From JADJSS01 sp964490845 (lineage in GTDB: Bacteria > Bacteroidota > Bacteroidia > Chitinophagales > JADIYW01): a DNA stretch of 64,000 nt. Of the stretch, positions 26,967 to 36,209 are shown piece by piece. The stretch covers positions 62,001 through 126,000 of the forward strand of contig CAZBED010000007.1 in the NCBI GenBank assembly GCA_964490845.1, given 5' to 3'. Within the stretch, counting starts at the first letter, position 1. Each line of letters opens with the position of its first letter. A model generated the notes under the pieces. That model saw nothing but the letters and a program-made list of their open reading frames with translations. It was not told the DNA's origin and did no database searches. Position numbers and translations under genes: made by a program.

Positions 26967-26997
26967 CAAAGTTATAAAATCAATCCTCATTTACAAA
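26967..26997 (-). promoter_or_regulatory. Promoter of the 2Fe-2S ferredoxin gene
   Basis: On the minus strand TTTG (26997-26994), 19 bases and TAACTTTG (26974-26967) match the Bacteroidota primary sigma promoter exactly. The leader to the ATG is short. Confidence 0.65.
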
Positions 26998-27068
26998 TAA
27001 AGAAGCCAATAAGCTTAATTAATTTACGATGGTTTAGATAAAGTGAATGCCGGCATTCCATAAGCATA

Positions 27069-27082
27069 TTGATACTTATCAA
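27069..27082 (+). promoter_or_regulatory. Consensus FNR-type box upstream of the D-aminoacylase gene
   Basis: TTGAT-ACTT-ATCAA matches the consensus FNR recognition palindrome at every fixed position. Its centre lies about 40 bases upstream of the transcription start implied by TACCTTTA at 27105-27112, which is the usual class II activator position. It lies in the divergent spacer between the ferredoxin and amidohydrolase genes. A Crp/Fnr regulator is inferred; none is encoded here. Confidence 0.5.
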
Positions 27083-27104
27083 ATTATTTAACGACATTTT
27101 TTTT

Positions 27105-27112
27105 TACCTTTA
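27105..27112 (+). promoter_or_regulatory. -7-like element of the D-aminoacylase promoter
   Basis: TACCTTTA differs from TAnnTTTG only at the last base. No TTTG is found at -33, as expected for an activator-dependent promoter. The sequence TACCTTTAAC also occurs upstream of the electron-transfer operon at 40101 on the other strand. Confidence 0.4.
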
Positions 27113-27143
27113 ACCAAAATATTTCTTAGAATATCTAAAGCGT

Positions 27144-28892
27144 ATGAATACCACTACTATCATCCGGAATGGTTTATATTTTGACGGCACCGGCGCAAAA
27201 GGACAGCAAAAAGATGTTGTCATTAAAGACAATAAAATCGATGCTGTTCTGGACAAAGCCCCTTCCGTAGAAGGCGCAAAAGAAATTGATGCCACCGGAC
27301 ACTGGATTACTCCGGGTTTGCTGGACATACATGCACATTACGATGCGGAACTCGAAGTAATGCCGGCTCTGGAAGAATCCGTCCGGCATGGCGTTACAAC
27401 CGTCATCATTGGCAACTGTTCACTATCGGCAGCATTAGGCAAAGACAAAGAAATCGTTGACTTATTTGCCCGAGTAGAAAATATCCCCGCGAAAGTATTG
27501 AGTGAATGGATTATCGGGAACATCAAATGGAAAAACGTCCGTGAATATTACGAACATTTAGATACTTTACCGGTTGGGCCAAATATTGCCAGCTTCTTAG
27601 GGCATTCCAATGTACGCATGGATGTCATGGGCCTTGATCGCAGTTTTATGCAGAAGAATGCCACAGAAGAGGAATTGAAAAAGATGGAGAAAATCGTGGA
27701 AGAAGCGATGGATGCCGGCTATCTTGGGTTATCGATTGATATGCTGCCTTTTCATCGATGGGCAGGAGTGTATAGCGAGAAATATTTAGGATTCTCCGTA
27801 CCGTCACAACGGGCTGCAAAATCCGAATACTTCAGGCTTTCCAATGTATTGCGCAGACGCAACCGGGTATTACAGATTACGCCCAATGCTGTAGATAAAT
27901 CCTCTTTCCTCACCATTACCCGTTTAAGCCAGGGAGGATTTTTTAAAAAGAGTTTAAAAACCACCATTGTGGCAGCATTGGATTTAAAGTCCAACGAAAA
28001 GATATACAACCTGTTAAAACTGCTCGGTTTCATTGGCAACGATGTATTAAGAGCAGACATGAAGTTTCAAACCTTATCGGTACCATTCCTGAATTTTGGT
28101 GATGGCCCGGTAACACCTTTATTTGAAGAATTCCCGTCGATGATTAAGGCTATTGGCATGCAGGAAGAAGAGCGCAAAAAACTGTTCCGTGATCCCGAAT
28201 TCCGAAAACAGTTTGTCAAAGAGTGGAATCACAAAGCAGCATCCGTATTTCCGAAAGCACTGAAAGAGATGTGGGTGGTAAACTCACCTGACGCCTCACA
28301 TATTGGCAAAAATTTTGAGCAGATTGCAAAAGATGCCGGCAAGGAGCCGGTTGCGCATTTCATGGATTTACTAGCGGAATATGATACGCACATCCGTTGG
28401 AAATGCGAAACATCTAATCACCGCGAATCCGTTCGCATGGAATTGCTGACCAGCAAACACTGCTTTCCGGGGTTTAATGATTCGGGAGCACACAACCTGA
28501 ATATGGCCTTTCACGACGGAGGTTTGCATTTATTGAGACAGGCGCTCCGGCATCCCGATCTGATGCCGATAGAGCGTGCCATTCACCGCATTACAAAAGA
28601 AGCTGCCGACTATCTGGGTATTGATGCAGGCGATATATCTGTCGGAAAGCGGGCTGACCTGATTATAATTGACCCAACTAAACTGGAAACCGATTTAAAT
28701 ACAGATCCTATAGAAGACTATCACGAAAAATTCGGGGGCACCTATCGCCTGATAAAACGTTCGGGCAAAGTGGTGAAACATGTGTTCATTAATGGAACGG
28801 AAGCATACAGCAATAATGGTGTGGTAGGGTTCCATGAAGACCTTGGGAAAAAGAAAATATTCGGACAACTGTTGCGCAGCAACTGGAATTAA
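27144..28892 (+). CDS. Amidohydrolase, N-acyl-D-amino-acid deacylase-like
   Basis: 582 aa. The amidohydrolase metal motif DIHAHYDAELEV lies near residue 60. HGVTTVIIGNCSLS, the late FNDSGAHNLNMAFHDGG and the C-terminal AADYLGIDAGDISVGKRADLIIID, followed by KVVKHVFINGTEAY, are typical of D-aminoacylase/dihydroorotase-like enzymes. It probably deacylates an N-acyl amino acid or related amide in the cytoplasm. It is longer than D-aminoacylases (about 480-500 aa) because of an insert around residues 230-330. A consensus FNR box precedes it. Confidence 0.82.
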   Translation: MNTTTIIRNGLYFDGTGAKGQQKDVVIKDNKIDAVLDKAPSVEGAKEIDATGHWITPGLLDIHAHYDAELEVMPALEESVRHGVTTVIIGNCSLSAALGKDKEIVDLFARVENIPAKVLSEWIIGNIKWKNVREYYEHLDTLPVGPNIASFLGHSNVRMDVMGLDRSFMQKNATEEELKKMEKIVEEAMDAGYLGLSIDMLPFHRWAGVYSEKYLGFSVPSQRAAKSEYFRLSNVLRRRNRVLQITPNAVDKSSFLTITRLSQGGFFKKSLKTTIVAALDLKSNEKIYNLLKLLGFIGNDVLRADMKFQTLSVPFLNFGDGPVTPLFEEFPSMIKAIGMQEEERKKLFRDPEFRKQFVKEWNHKAASVFPKALKEMWVVNSPDASHIGKNFEQIAKDAGKEPVAHFMDLLAEYDTHIRWKCETSNHRESVRMELLTSKHCFPGFNDSGAHNLNMAFHDGGLHLLRQALRHPDLMPIERAIHRITKEAADYLGIDAGDISVGKRADLIIIDPTKLETDLNTDPIEDYHEKFGGTYRLIKRSGKVVKHVFINGTEAYSNNGVVGFHEDLGKKKIFGQLLRSNWN

Positions 28893-28905
28893 CACCTCAT
28901 ACTAT

Positions 28906-28942
28906 AATAAAAAAACCGAACAAAATGTTCGGTTTTTTTATT
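28906..28942. terminator. Bidirectional terminator between convergent genes
   Basis: A long perfect stem (CCGAAC with GTTCGG, extended by A7 and T7 tracts) around the loop AAAAT separates the amidohydrolase from the TPR gene. Both orientations end in a T-run. Confidence 0.88.
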
Positions 28943-28956
28943 TCATTTCGTATAGA

Positions 28957-30117
28957 TTATTGTTCATCCAGTGCTTTCGCTTTTTCCAGCATATTCATAC
29001 TGGCGTACACCTTTTTCAGGTTTAGCTTATACTCCGGACTCTTAGGATTAATACTATATGCTTTTTCCATAAATGGCAATGCTTTGGTAAAAGCGTCATC
29101 GCGTTGTTTTTTAAAAGCTTCATATTTCTTGCCATCCCTGTCTTCTTTTTCATCTACGGCGTTCATCTTCTTATTCAATTCCACTCCCTGATTAAAATAC
29201 AAAACCCCTAAGTTGAAATATGCGTCGCCATAGTCTGGTTTTATAGCGATTGCCTTTTGATATGCTTCAATTGCTTTTTCCGGATTTTTAGATTTATCGT
29301 ACAGTACGCCAATATTAAACAGAATGGAAACATTCTGAGGGTCAGCCAATGCCGCCTTTTCAAACTTTTCAATAGACTCCTGTACGTCTCCCTGGTCTAA
29401 TGTCGCATTTAATTCATAGACTCTGAGGTTTTTATTATCCGGATATTTTTTCAACCCTTTAGTAACGATATCCGTCAGGGCTGCTTTATTTTTTTGAATT
29501 TCATACACCTGTGCTATTGTTTCATAAATCGCGGGATTATCATAATCCATTTTCACCAGCACCTCCAGCAACGGTAAAATCTCAGTCGATTTATTCAGAT
29601 TAGCACCGGACATTGCCGTTGCAAAAATCACATTCGTATCCAATGTGGAAACGAATCCTTTGTTAAATAAAAAATTATTGATTTCCAGTGCGGATTGAAA
29701 ATGCGTGTAAGCGTCATCATATTTATTGCCTTTAAACCGATCGAATCCTTCGTTAAATATATAGCTGAACAGATTCTTTAACGGTGTACCGTATTCCTTT
29801 TGTTTCTTGGTATTTGTTTCCAGGTCAAATCCTTTCAGATAGGCTTCTTTGGCGTCAAACAGGCATTTTGGATTTTGCGCATAGAACAATTTAGTCTCAT
29901 ACAGTTTAGTGTACACATCTCCTTTTGTCAGCCATGCCTTGGCCATTTTCTGTACTTCTGCGTCTGACAAAGCAGCATCAATTTCCTTTTTTGCATCCAG
30001 CACCTTGCCATCTTCCAAGGAAAGCTGTGCGGAAGTTATTTTCCCTTTTTGAGCAAACGTATTTTGCATCAGAAAAAAGGAGCACAGCATCCATACTATC
30101 CATTTTAAATTCTTCAT
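28957..30117 (-). CDS. Periplasmic TPR protein co-transcribed with gyrA
   Basis: 386 aa from the ATG at 30117, which is chosen because it directly gives a signal peptide (WIVWMLCSFFLMQNTFAQ); the open frame extends further upstream inside gyrA. TPR motifs are clear in the second half (DPQNVSILFNIGVLYDKSKN, PEKAIEAYQKAIAIKPDYGD, AYFNLGVLYFNQGVELNKK). One base separates it from the gyrA stop, so translation is probably coupled. The function is unknown; the gyrA neighbourhood appears to be conserved in relatives as I recall. Confidence 0.82.
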   Translation of the reverse strand: MKNLKWIVWMLCSFFLMQNTFAQKGKITSAQLSLEDGKVLDAKKEIDAALSDAEVQKMAKAWLTKGDVYTKLYETKLFYAQNPKCLFDAKEAYLKGFDLETNTKKQKEYGTPLKNLFSYIFNEGFDRFKGNKYDDAYTHFQSALEINNFLFNKGFVSTLDTNVIFATAMSGANLNKSTEILPLLEVLVKMDYDNPAIYETIAQVYEIQKNKAALTDIVTKGLKKYPDNKNLRVYELNATLDQGDVQESIEKFEKAALADPQNVSILFNIGVLYDKSKNPEKAIEAYQKAIAIKPDYGDAYFNLGVLYFNQGVELNKKMNAVDEKEDRDGKKYEAFKKQRDDAFTKALPFMEKAYSINPKSPEYKLNLKKVYASMNMLEKAKALDEQ

Positions 30118-30118
30118 G

Positions 30119-32686
30119 TTATTCATCTTTTGATTTTTGTTCTGTAGAATTAGTATCTGATAAATCATCGGGTGCGTCCGTTCCGTTTTCACCGGCATTG
30201 TCCTCCTCTTCATCTTCGTCTTCGTGTTCAATTTTTGAAACTGCTGCAATGGCATCATTGTCTTTAAGTTTGATGAGACTCACACCTTGTGTATTTCTTC
30301 CCATCGTACGAAGAGAATTCAATCCTATTCTTATCGTCAGGCCGGATTCATTGATAATCATTAAGTCATTATCATCTGTTACAGACTGGATAGCAATCAT
30401 ATTACCGGTTTTATCGGTCACATTGAGTGAAATAACTCCTTTCCCGCCGCGGGAAGTAATACGGTAGTCATCCAACGCGGAACGTTTACCATATCCATTC
30501 TCCGAGACGACCATGATATCTTCCTTCACTTCAGCCGTAGTATCTGCACAAACCATGCCAATCAGTTCATCGTCATCGCCACGCAGGGTGATACCACGCA
30601 CACCTGAACCGGTTCTGCCGATAGCGCGCACTTCATCTTCGTTAAAACGAACGGCATATCCTTTTTTAGAACCTAATATAATCTCACACTTCCCGTTGGT
30701 CAGCGCAGCCGTCACCAGCTCATCTCCTTCTCTAACGGTAATCGCATTCACCCCATTGGAACGAGGGCGGGAATATTCGCGCATGGATGTTTTTTTGACG
30801 GTACCTCGTTTGGTCGCCATGATGATATGGTGTGTATCCAGGAATTCTTCATCCTTCAAATCCTCGATATTGATGAATGCTTTAATCGTATCATCCTGCG
30901 GAATATTAATGATATTCTGGATGGGCCTGCCTTTGGATGTTTTATTGCCCTCCGGTACTTCATACACCTTTAACCAGTAACACTTGCCCTGTTCGGTGAA
31001 CAGCAACAAATAATTATGAGTAGACGCGACGAATAAATGTTCTATAAAATCTTCATCGCGTGTTTTCCCGCCCACAGAGCCCTTGCCGCCCCGGTTTTGT
31101 TTTTTGTATTCATCCAGGGAAGTACGTTTCACATAGCCTAAACGGGAAATGGTAACTACCATATCTTCTTCGGCAATCATATCCTCATAGGAGATATTAT
31201 CTCCATACATTACTATTTCTGAACGGCGTACATCACCATATTTCTTTTTGATTTCATTCATCTCCTCTTTTATGATTTCAAAGCGAAGATGTTCATGCTC
31301 CAGGATATTTTTCAGATGGGCAATCAAATCGGAAACCTCTTTGTGTTCCGCTCTGATTTTGTCAATTTCCAGGCCGGTTAAGCGCTGTAACGTTAATGCC
31401 AGCACTGCTTTTGCCTGAATCTCAGACATGCCGAAATTGGCCATCAATCCTTCTTTGGCGTCTTCGGGATTTTTGGAACCACGAATTAACTTAATCACTT
31501 CATCCAGTGCGTCCAGTGCTATCAGGTAACCTTCCAAAATATGCAGGCGCTCTTCCGCTTTCTTCAATTCAAATTTTGTTCTTCTGGTCACCACTTCATG
31601 GCGGAACTCGACAAAATACTGAATCATGTCTTTCAGGTTGAGCATCTGCGGGCGGCCATTCACCAATGCGATATTATTCACCCCAAAACTGGTTTGAAGC
31701 GGTGTAAGCTGATATAAATTATTCAATACAACATTTGGAATAGCATCTCTTTTTAGGTCAAATACGACACGCAAACCGTCTCTGTCCGATTCATCCCTGA
31801 TTTCCGAGATGCCTTCCAGTTTTTTCTCATTGACCAGTTCTGCCGCCCGGGTAATAATCATTTTGGGCTGAATCTGATACGGAACTTCTGAAATGATAAT
31901 CTGAGTGCGGCCTTCCTTGTTTTCTTCGATTCTGGCTCTGCCGCGCACCCTTATTTTACCACGACCCGTTCTGAAGGCATCTTTTACCCCTTCATAGCCG
32001 TAAATAATCCCACCGGTAGGAAAATCAGGAGCTTTCACATATTTCATTAGTTCATCGACGGTGATATCCCTGTTTTCTATATAGGCATTGATGCCATCAA
32101 TCACTTCCGATAAATTATGCGGAAGGATATTAGTAGCCATACCCACAGCGATACCGGAAGCGCCGTTTACCAGCAATTGCGGGATTCGGGTAGGCAATAC
32201 AGTTGGTTCTTCTAATGAATCATCGAAATTCAGTTGAAAATCGACCGTTTCTTTATGCAAATCCTCCAGCATATCTTCCGCAATCTTTTTCAGTCTTGCT
32301 TCAGTATAACGCATTGCTGCCGGCGGGTCGCCATCGATGGAACCAAAGTTACCCTGCCCATCTATCAATGGGTAGCGCAAAGACCATTCCTGTGCCATAC
32401 GCACCATGGTATCGTACACGGAACTGTCGCCGTGCGGGTGGTATTTACCCAACACCTCCCCGACGATACGGGCAGATTTTTTATACGGTTTATTGGAGGT
32501 CATGCCCAGCTCGGACATACCAAATAATACCCTTCTGTGAACGGGTTTTAAACCGTCTCTTACATCCGGTAATGCACGGGAGACTATCACCGACATCGAG
32601 TAGTCGATATAGGCGGATTTCATCTCATCTTCAATGTTAATGGGGATAATTTTAGAGCGTTTCTCTTCTTCTAATTCTTCTGACAT
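30119..32686 (-). CDS. gyrA: DNA gyrase subunit A
   Basis: 855 aa. The catalytic Tyr127 lies in AAMRYTEAR. The quinolone-resistance region reads HPHGDSSVYDTMVRMAQ, with Ser88 and Asp92 at the positions of E. coli Ser83 and Asp87, so no classical resistance change is present. The C-terminal beta-pinwheel carries the GyrA box as QNRGGKG (E. coli QRRGGKG), which distinguishes it from ParC. The acidic tail (EHEDEDEEEDNAGENG) is long. With GyrB it supercoils DNA. The promoter is just upstream, and the TPR gene follows. Confidence 0.96.
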   Translation of the reverse strand: MSEELEEEKRSKIIPINIEDEMKSAYIDYSMSVIVSRALPDVRDGLKPVHRRVLFGMSELGMTSNKPYKKSARIVGEVLGKYHPHGDSSVYDTMVRMAQEWSLRYPLIDGQGNFGSIDGDPPAAMRYTEARLKKIAEDMLEDLHKETVDFQLNFDDSLEEPTVLPTRIPQLLVNGASGIAVGMATNILPHNLSEVIDGINAYIENRDITVDELMKYVKAPDFPTGGIIYGYEGVKDAFRTGRGKIRVRGRARIEENKEGRTQIIISEVPYQIQPKMIITRAAELVNEKKLEGISEIRDESDRDGLRVVFDLKRDAIPNVVLNNLYQLTPLQTSFGVNNIALVNGRPQMLNLKDMIQYFVEFRHEVVTRRTKFELKKAEERLHILEGYLIALDALDEVIKLIRGSKNPEDAKEGLMANFGMSEIQAKAVLALTLQRLTGLEIDKIRAEHKEVSDLIAHLKNILEHEHLRFEIIKEEMNEIKKKYGDVRRSEIVMYGDNISYEDMIAEEDMVVTISRLGYVKRTSLDEYKKQNRGGKGSVGGKTRDEDFIEHLFVASTHNYLLLFTEQGKCYWLKVYEVPEGNKTSKGRPIQNIINIPQDDTIKAFINIEDLKDEEFLDTHHIIMATKRGTVKKTSMREYSRPRSNGVNAITVREGDELVTAALTNGKCEIILGSKKGYAVRFNEDEVRAIGRTGSGVRGITLRGDDDELIGMVCADTTAEVKEDIMVVSENGYGKRSALDDYRITSRGGKGVISLNVTDKTGNMIAIQSVTDDNDLMIINESGLTIRIGLNSLRTMGRNTQGVSLIKLKDNDAIAAVSKIEHEDEDEEEDNAGENGTDAPDDLSDTNSTEQKSKDE

Positions 32687-32707
32687 TTACGTAATTTTTT
32701 TACGTTG

Positions 32708-32715
32708 CAAAGATA
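32708..32715 (-). promoter_or_regulatory. -7 promoter element of gyrA
   Basis: On the minus strand TATCTTTG matches TAnnTTTG and lies 21 bases before the gyrA ATG. No good -33 TTTG is present. Confidence 0.45.
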
Positions 32716-32839
32716 CCGATTTAACCCCGCTTTTTGAAGTTAAATAACGTTGAGATATCCACATTTTAACGACAAGAACAGATATTTTAAACAGTTGAAA
32801 ATCAAGTAAAAAATAGTTAATAGTGTAGGATTTGAATAC

Positions 32840-33250
32840 TTATTCCATATTCTGTTTTTTAACCAAAATAATCCCCAGGGCCAGTTCTGCGCAACCAATG
32901 GCAAAAAACGCCGGTTGCAGGAAACTATTTAGTCCAATGGAATACACCTGCACAAAAATCCAAATAATAAGTCCGATGCCTAGTATGACGGCAAAACAGG
33001 GTGCAAAATGGTACCTGAAAAAGCATAATACAGCATTGAAAAGATGAAATATGCCGTTAAAAGTAAATAAGGCAATTCCGGGGAGGAGAAAATCATGAAA
33101 AGGAGAATCTGAAAGCATACTTACAGACATACCTGCTGCGCTACCATCCGGATGAGTAATGAACAAATAGCCAACCGGTAGCGCTCCTGCTGCGACAAAA
33201 GCCTGAATACATGCTAACACCGGAAACAGTATTTTTTCTGTAGTATACAT
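32840..33250 (-). CDS. Four-helix membrane protein, unknown
   Basis: 136 aa with four hydrophobic helices (FPVLACIQAFVAAGALPVGYL, FLLPGIALFTFNGIFHLFNAVL, CFAVILGIGLIIWIFVQVYSI, PAFFAIGCAELALGIILV). The layout resembles small DoxX-like or DUF-type four-helix membrane proteins, but no diagnostic motif is seen. It stands alone between gyrA and the electron-transfer operon terminator, and its spacers contain nothing notable. Confidence 0.65.
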   Translation of the reverse strand: MYTTEKILFPVLACIQAFVAAGALPVGYLFITHPDGSAAGMSVSMLSDSPFHDFLLPGIALFTFNGIFHLFNAVLCFFRYHFAPCFAVILGIGLIIWIFVQVYSIGLNSFLQPAFFAIGCAELALGIILVKKQNME

Positions 33251-33321
33251 ATTCTTTTAAAATCATCTAAGTTAAAATAAACTGTTGGATTGTATCCATT
33301 CAGATTATTCATATTTAATAT

Positions 33322-33346
33322 AAAAAAAACCGCTCCAAGAGCGGTT
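33322..33346 (-). terminator. Terminator of the electron-transfer operon
   Basis: AACCGCT pairs with AGCGGTT around a five-base loop, and on the minus strand the stem is followed by a run of T. It lies 25 bases past the last cytochrome gene and marks the end of the eight-gene operon that starts at 40061. Confidence 0.8.
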
Positions 33347-33370
33347 AAGAAAAACCATATGAAAAACAAA

Positions 33371-33778
33371 TTACTGTTTCAGTGTTCGGATATAGTTTAC
33401 AATACTCCAGATATCATCTGCTTCCGGAATCTTCTTCTTAAAAGAAGGCATATCATCGCGTCCGATTTGTGACTTGTAAAATATATCCCCATCTGTTTGC
33501 TTTTGAAATGCCGCAGTTGAAAAATCACCGCAATCAGTATCCAACTGAGCTGCTTTAGTTCCATCCCCTTTTCCTTTCTTACCATGACAGGAAGCGCAAT
33601 GGGTCGTATATAATTCTTTCCCTTCCGCAATGGAAGCTGGATTGGATGCTACAGGATTCTTTTTGGCACTGGAAGCTGCCGGCACCGGCCAAGGTTTAGG
33701 TGCATCACCCAACTTAAATGCTGACGATAACACTATCATTACCGCAGCCATAGTAAAAATTCCAATTGTCTTTTTCAT
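33371..33778 (-). CDS. Periplasmic monohaem c-type cytochrome
   Basis: 135 aa with a signal peptide (IGIFTMAAVMIVLSSAFK). One haem c site, CASCHGKKGKGDG, and an axial Met in DDMPSFKKKI give a small class I cytochrome. It is the last gene of the operon with the NrfD and ferredoxin genes and probably accepts or relays electrons in the periplasm. It is 72 bases downstream of the preceding gene. Confidence 0.9.
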   Translation of the reverse strand: MKKTIGIFTMAAVMIVLSSAFKLGDAPKPWPVPAASSAKKNPVASNPASIAEGKELYTTHCASCHGKKGKGDGTKAAQLDTDCGDFSTAAFQKQTDGDIFYKSQIGRDDMPSFKKKIPEADDIWSIVNYIRTLKQ

Positions 33779-33850
33779 AATGTTTTTTTTAAAATCTTCT
33801 TATAAAAATTGTTTTGATTTTATTCATTGTATTTCAAATATCATACCAAA

Positions 33851-34771
33851 TTAAAGATTTTTTATATTTCCTGCTTTTTTTATATTATATATTTGAAAAA
33901 GCAGATAAAATATAGTTCCCCAAACTGCAATAATTATACTATTTGAAATAACTAATAACCATAATGGAACATTTGCTCTAGATGCCCATAATGCTTTTTT
34001 TACCGCATCATCCTTATTAAATACCACTTTTTTTCCCCATGATTTTTTATCAAAATTTGCCACCTCACCATATGTATCCTTATCGGAAAGTTTAACGGTT
34101 AACATTAAATCCCCTGCCTCATCACCCGGTAATATGTCCGTTAGTTCCATTTCAGCCATTCCACTTTCATCTGTAACAAGATTTTCTGTAGATAACGGAA
34201 CCAATCCAAATGATCTAGCTACAAAAAAATTTAGCTCTATTTCTGGAAGAGGGGTTTTATCTTCCCCCTTTTTATTATATATATATGCACGTAAATATTT
34301 CACCGAATCCACCTCTTCTGTTTCAAACTCGACATGAACATTTACAATAGAAATTAATTCTGAAACACTATTATATCTTGAAGAACTATCCATCTCTGCA
34401 ATAAGATCAAAAGAAGATTCTGACTCAATAATCCGTTTTAACTTTTCAGAGAAAACAATTCTGGCTTCACCTTTTAAATTTGTTAGCATATCGCCAATTA
34501 AGTTAGCAGAGTCTGCTTCATTTAAGTACAACCTGATTTTTTGATTTGTAATCGGATAGAAATTCTTTTTTTCTTTATATTTTACATTTAATCTAACGAA
34601 AATATTGCTATCGTTAAGTTTAAAAAAATTAATATTTACGAGAGGATCAATCTTACTGATTTCTTCATCATCCTGTCCAAAACTGTAAGAAAAACTAAAC
34701 AAGAAAATAAATAAAGAAAATAAAATTCTTATATTATTAAAACACCTGCTAACTTTTTTAACGGAAATCAT
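33851..34771 (-). CDS. Membrane-anchored periplasmic protein of the electron-transfer operon
   Basis: 306 aa. An N-terminal signal (LFSLFIFLFSFSYSFGQ) is followed by two beta-sandwich-like repeats (ITNQKIRLYLNEADS... KGEARIVFSEKL; LPEIELNFFVARSFG... DESGMAEMELTDILPGDEAG), each a macroglobulin or Ig-like strand set, and a C-terminal transmembrane helix (PLWLLVISNSIIIAVWGTIFYLLF) with a short basic tail. No cofactor motif is visible. Its position 13 bases after NrfD suggests an assembly or scaffold role for the complex. The gene is more AT-rich than its surroundings by eye. Confidence 0.75.
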   Translation of the reverse strand: MISVKKVSRCFNNIRILFSLFIFLFSFSYSFGQDDEEISKIDPLVNINFFKLNDSNIFVRLNVKYKEKKNFYPITNQKIRLYLNEADSANLIGDMLTNLKGEARIVFSEKLKRIIESESSFDLIAEMDSSSRYNSVSELISIVNVHVEFETEEVDSVKYLRAYIYNKKGEDKTPLPEIELNFFVARSFGLVPLSTENLVTDESGMAEMELTDILPGDEAGDLMLTVKLSDKDTYGEVANFDKKSWGKKVVFNKDDAVKKALWASRANVPLWLLVISNSIIIAVWGTIFYLLFQIYNIKKAGNIKNL

Positions 34772-34784
34772 AAAAATAACTTTA

Positions 34785-36182
34785 TTATTTATCGATAATT
34801 GATTTTGTATTCTTCTGTTGCTCGTGTATTTTCTCTATATCAACCCCATCTCCTTCCGCGACCTCCCAAACTGAAATTATTGGGAACAACCTGGAAAACA
34901 GCGTAACAAATAATAAAAAAGCAGAAAAAATTGCGATTACTATGGTCATCTCTATTAAACTTGGCACGTAATGTAACCATGAATGAGGTACATCCTGAAT
35001 TGGCAAATATGGATGGGACAATCCAGGTATAACAATAATATATCTCTTAAACCAGGCCGAGATAGCAACAAATATTGCAATAATTACCAATGGCAAAGGT
35101 TTTCTTAAAGATGGGAAAAGTGGAAACACGGCAGGTATGGCAATTCCAAATAATCCGACCAGCCAAAACATCCAAGCATTACTTCCTGTAAATGACTCCA
35201 GTAAATGATTAGCATGCAAACTGCTCATCTTGTATGCAGGTACAAAATATTCATTTATATTAAAATACAGATAAACAAAAGAGAAAAATACCAAGGTTTG
35301 ACCAAGTTTATCAAAATGCATGTCAGTCAAATATTTTTCAAGATTGTAAAACTTCCTGAACATGAATGCAGCAATAATGATAGCTGCTACACCTAATAAA
35401 AAAGCTCCAGATACAAAGTATGCACCAAAGTTGGTACTATCCCATTCTGCCCTCAATGTTGAAGCAAATAGCCATGCAGTCACAGTATGTATGGCTATAC
35501 CTACGGGAATAACCATAACAGCCAATATTTTAACGCACTTTTTAACAATTTTCCATTGTGAGGAATTTCCTTTCCATCCAAAATTCAAGTTTTTATAAAT
35601 CCACATCTGCCATTTGGGTTTATTAACAATACGAATATTGCACATCGTTATATCAGGTATAAGGGGAATAAATAAGAACAAACTGCTTAAAACTAAATAC
35701 GTAAATACCACTATAACATCCCAAACAATTGGTGATTGTATTCTGCCATGTGTGACAAGATAGTAAAGCCGCTCTGGCCGGCCCATTGCAACAACTATAC
35801 TGATTCCTGCAAACATAATTGCACCTACGGCAATAACCTCAGCAATTCGTGCTATAGGGCGATACCATTCAAAATTTGTCAATTTTAAAACAGCAGACAT
35901 CAATGCACCTACTAAACTTAGAGCAACGTAAAAAACAAAGTTTGAGATATATACCCCCCACATCGTGTAATCATTAAGTGAAATAGTTTCAGCTTTACTT
36001 CTTGTTTCTTGTATAACATATGCCCCGAGACCAATGATACACATAGACAGCAGAGAGCCAATCCATATTTTTCCACGTAATCCAATCTTTTGAATTGGTC
36101 TGAGTAAATCTTCTTCCATCTGATCGTATTTGATCAGCATTGCGCTGTCATCTACTATTTTTTCATGTGTCATTTTATTCAT
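34785..36182 (-). CDS. nrfD: NrfD/PsrC-family quinone-interacting membrane subunit
   Basis: 465 aa with about ten transmembrane helices. GAIMFAGISIVVAMGRPERLYYLVTHG and SPIVWDVIVVFTYLVLSSLFLFIPLIPD match the NrfD/PsrC/ActC family, including the RPER loop and the W-D pair. Such subunits exchange electrons between menaquinone and a ferredoxin-like partner. It starts at 36182 or at the ATG three codons on (36173), 28 bases after the ferredoxin gene. The symbol denotes the family only; no NrfA or NrfB is present. Confidence 0.9.
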   Translation of the reverse strand: MNKMTHEKIVDDSAMLIKYDQMEEDLLRPIQKIGLRGKIWIGSLLSMCIIGLGAYVIQETRSKAETISLNDYTMWGVYISNFVFYVALSLVGALMSAVLKLTNFEWYRPIARIAEVIAVGAIMFAGISIVVAMGRPERLYYLVTHGRIQSPIVWDVIVVFTYLVLSSLFLFIPLIPDITMCNIRIVNKPKWQMWIYKNLNFGWKGNSSQWKIVKKCVKILAVMVIPVGIAIHTVTAWLFASTLRAEWDSTNFGAYFVSGAFLLGVAAIIIAAFMFRKFYNLEKYLTDMHFDKLGQTLVFFSFVYLYFNINEYFVPAYKMSSLHANHLLESFTGSNAWMFWLVGLFGIAIPAVFPLFPSLRKPLPLVIIAIFVAISAWFKRYIIVIPGLSHPYLPIQDVPHSWLHYVPSLIEMTIVIAIFSAFLLFVTLFSRLFPIISVWEVAEGDGVDIEKIHEQQKNTKSIIDK

Positions 36183-36209
36183 TATTTAAAATGCGAATCA
36201 AATTTTGAC

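Noticed and set aside
30118..30258. Upstream extension of the TPR gene into gyrA
   Set aside because: The extension is basic and lacks a signal peptide, whereas the ATG at 30117 gives a complete one immediately.
32203..32640. Plus-strand open frames antisense to the 5' end of gyrA
   Set aside because: Long antisense frames are expected opposite a conserved gene; the translations are low-quality and unlike any family.
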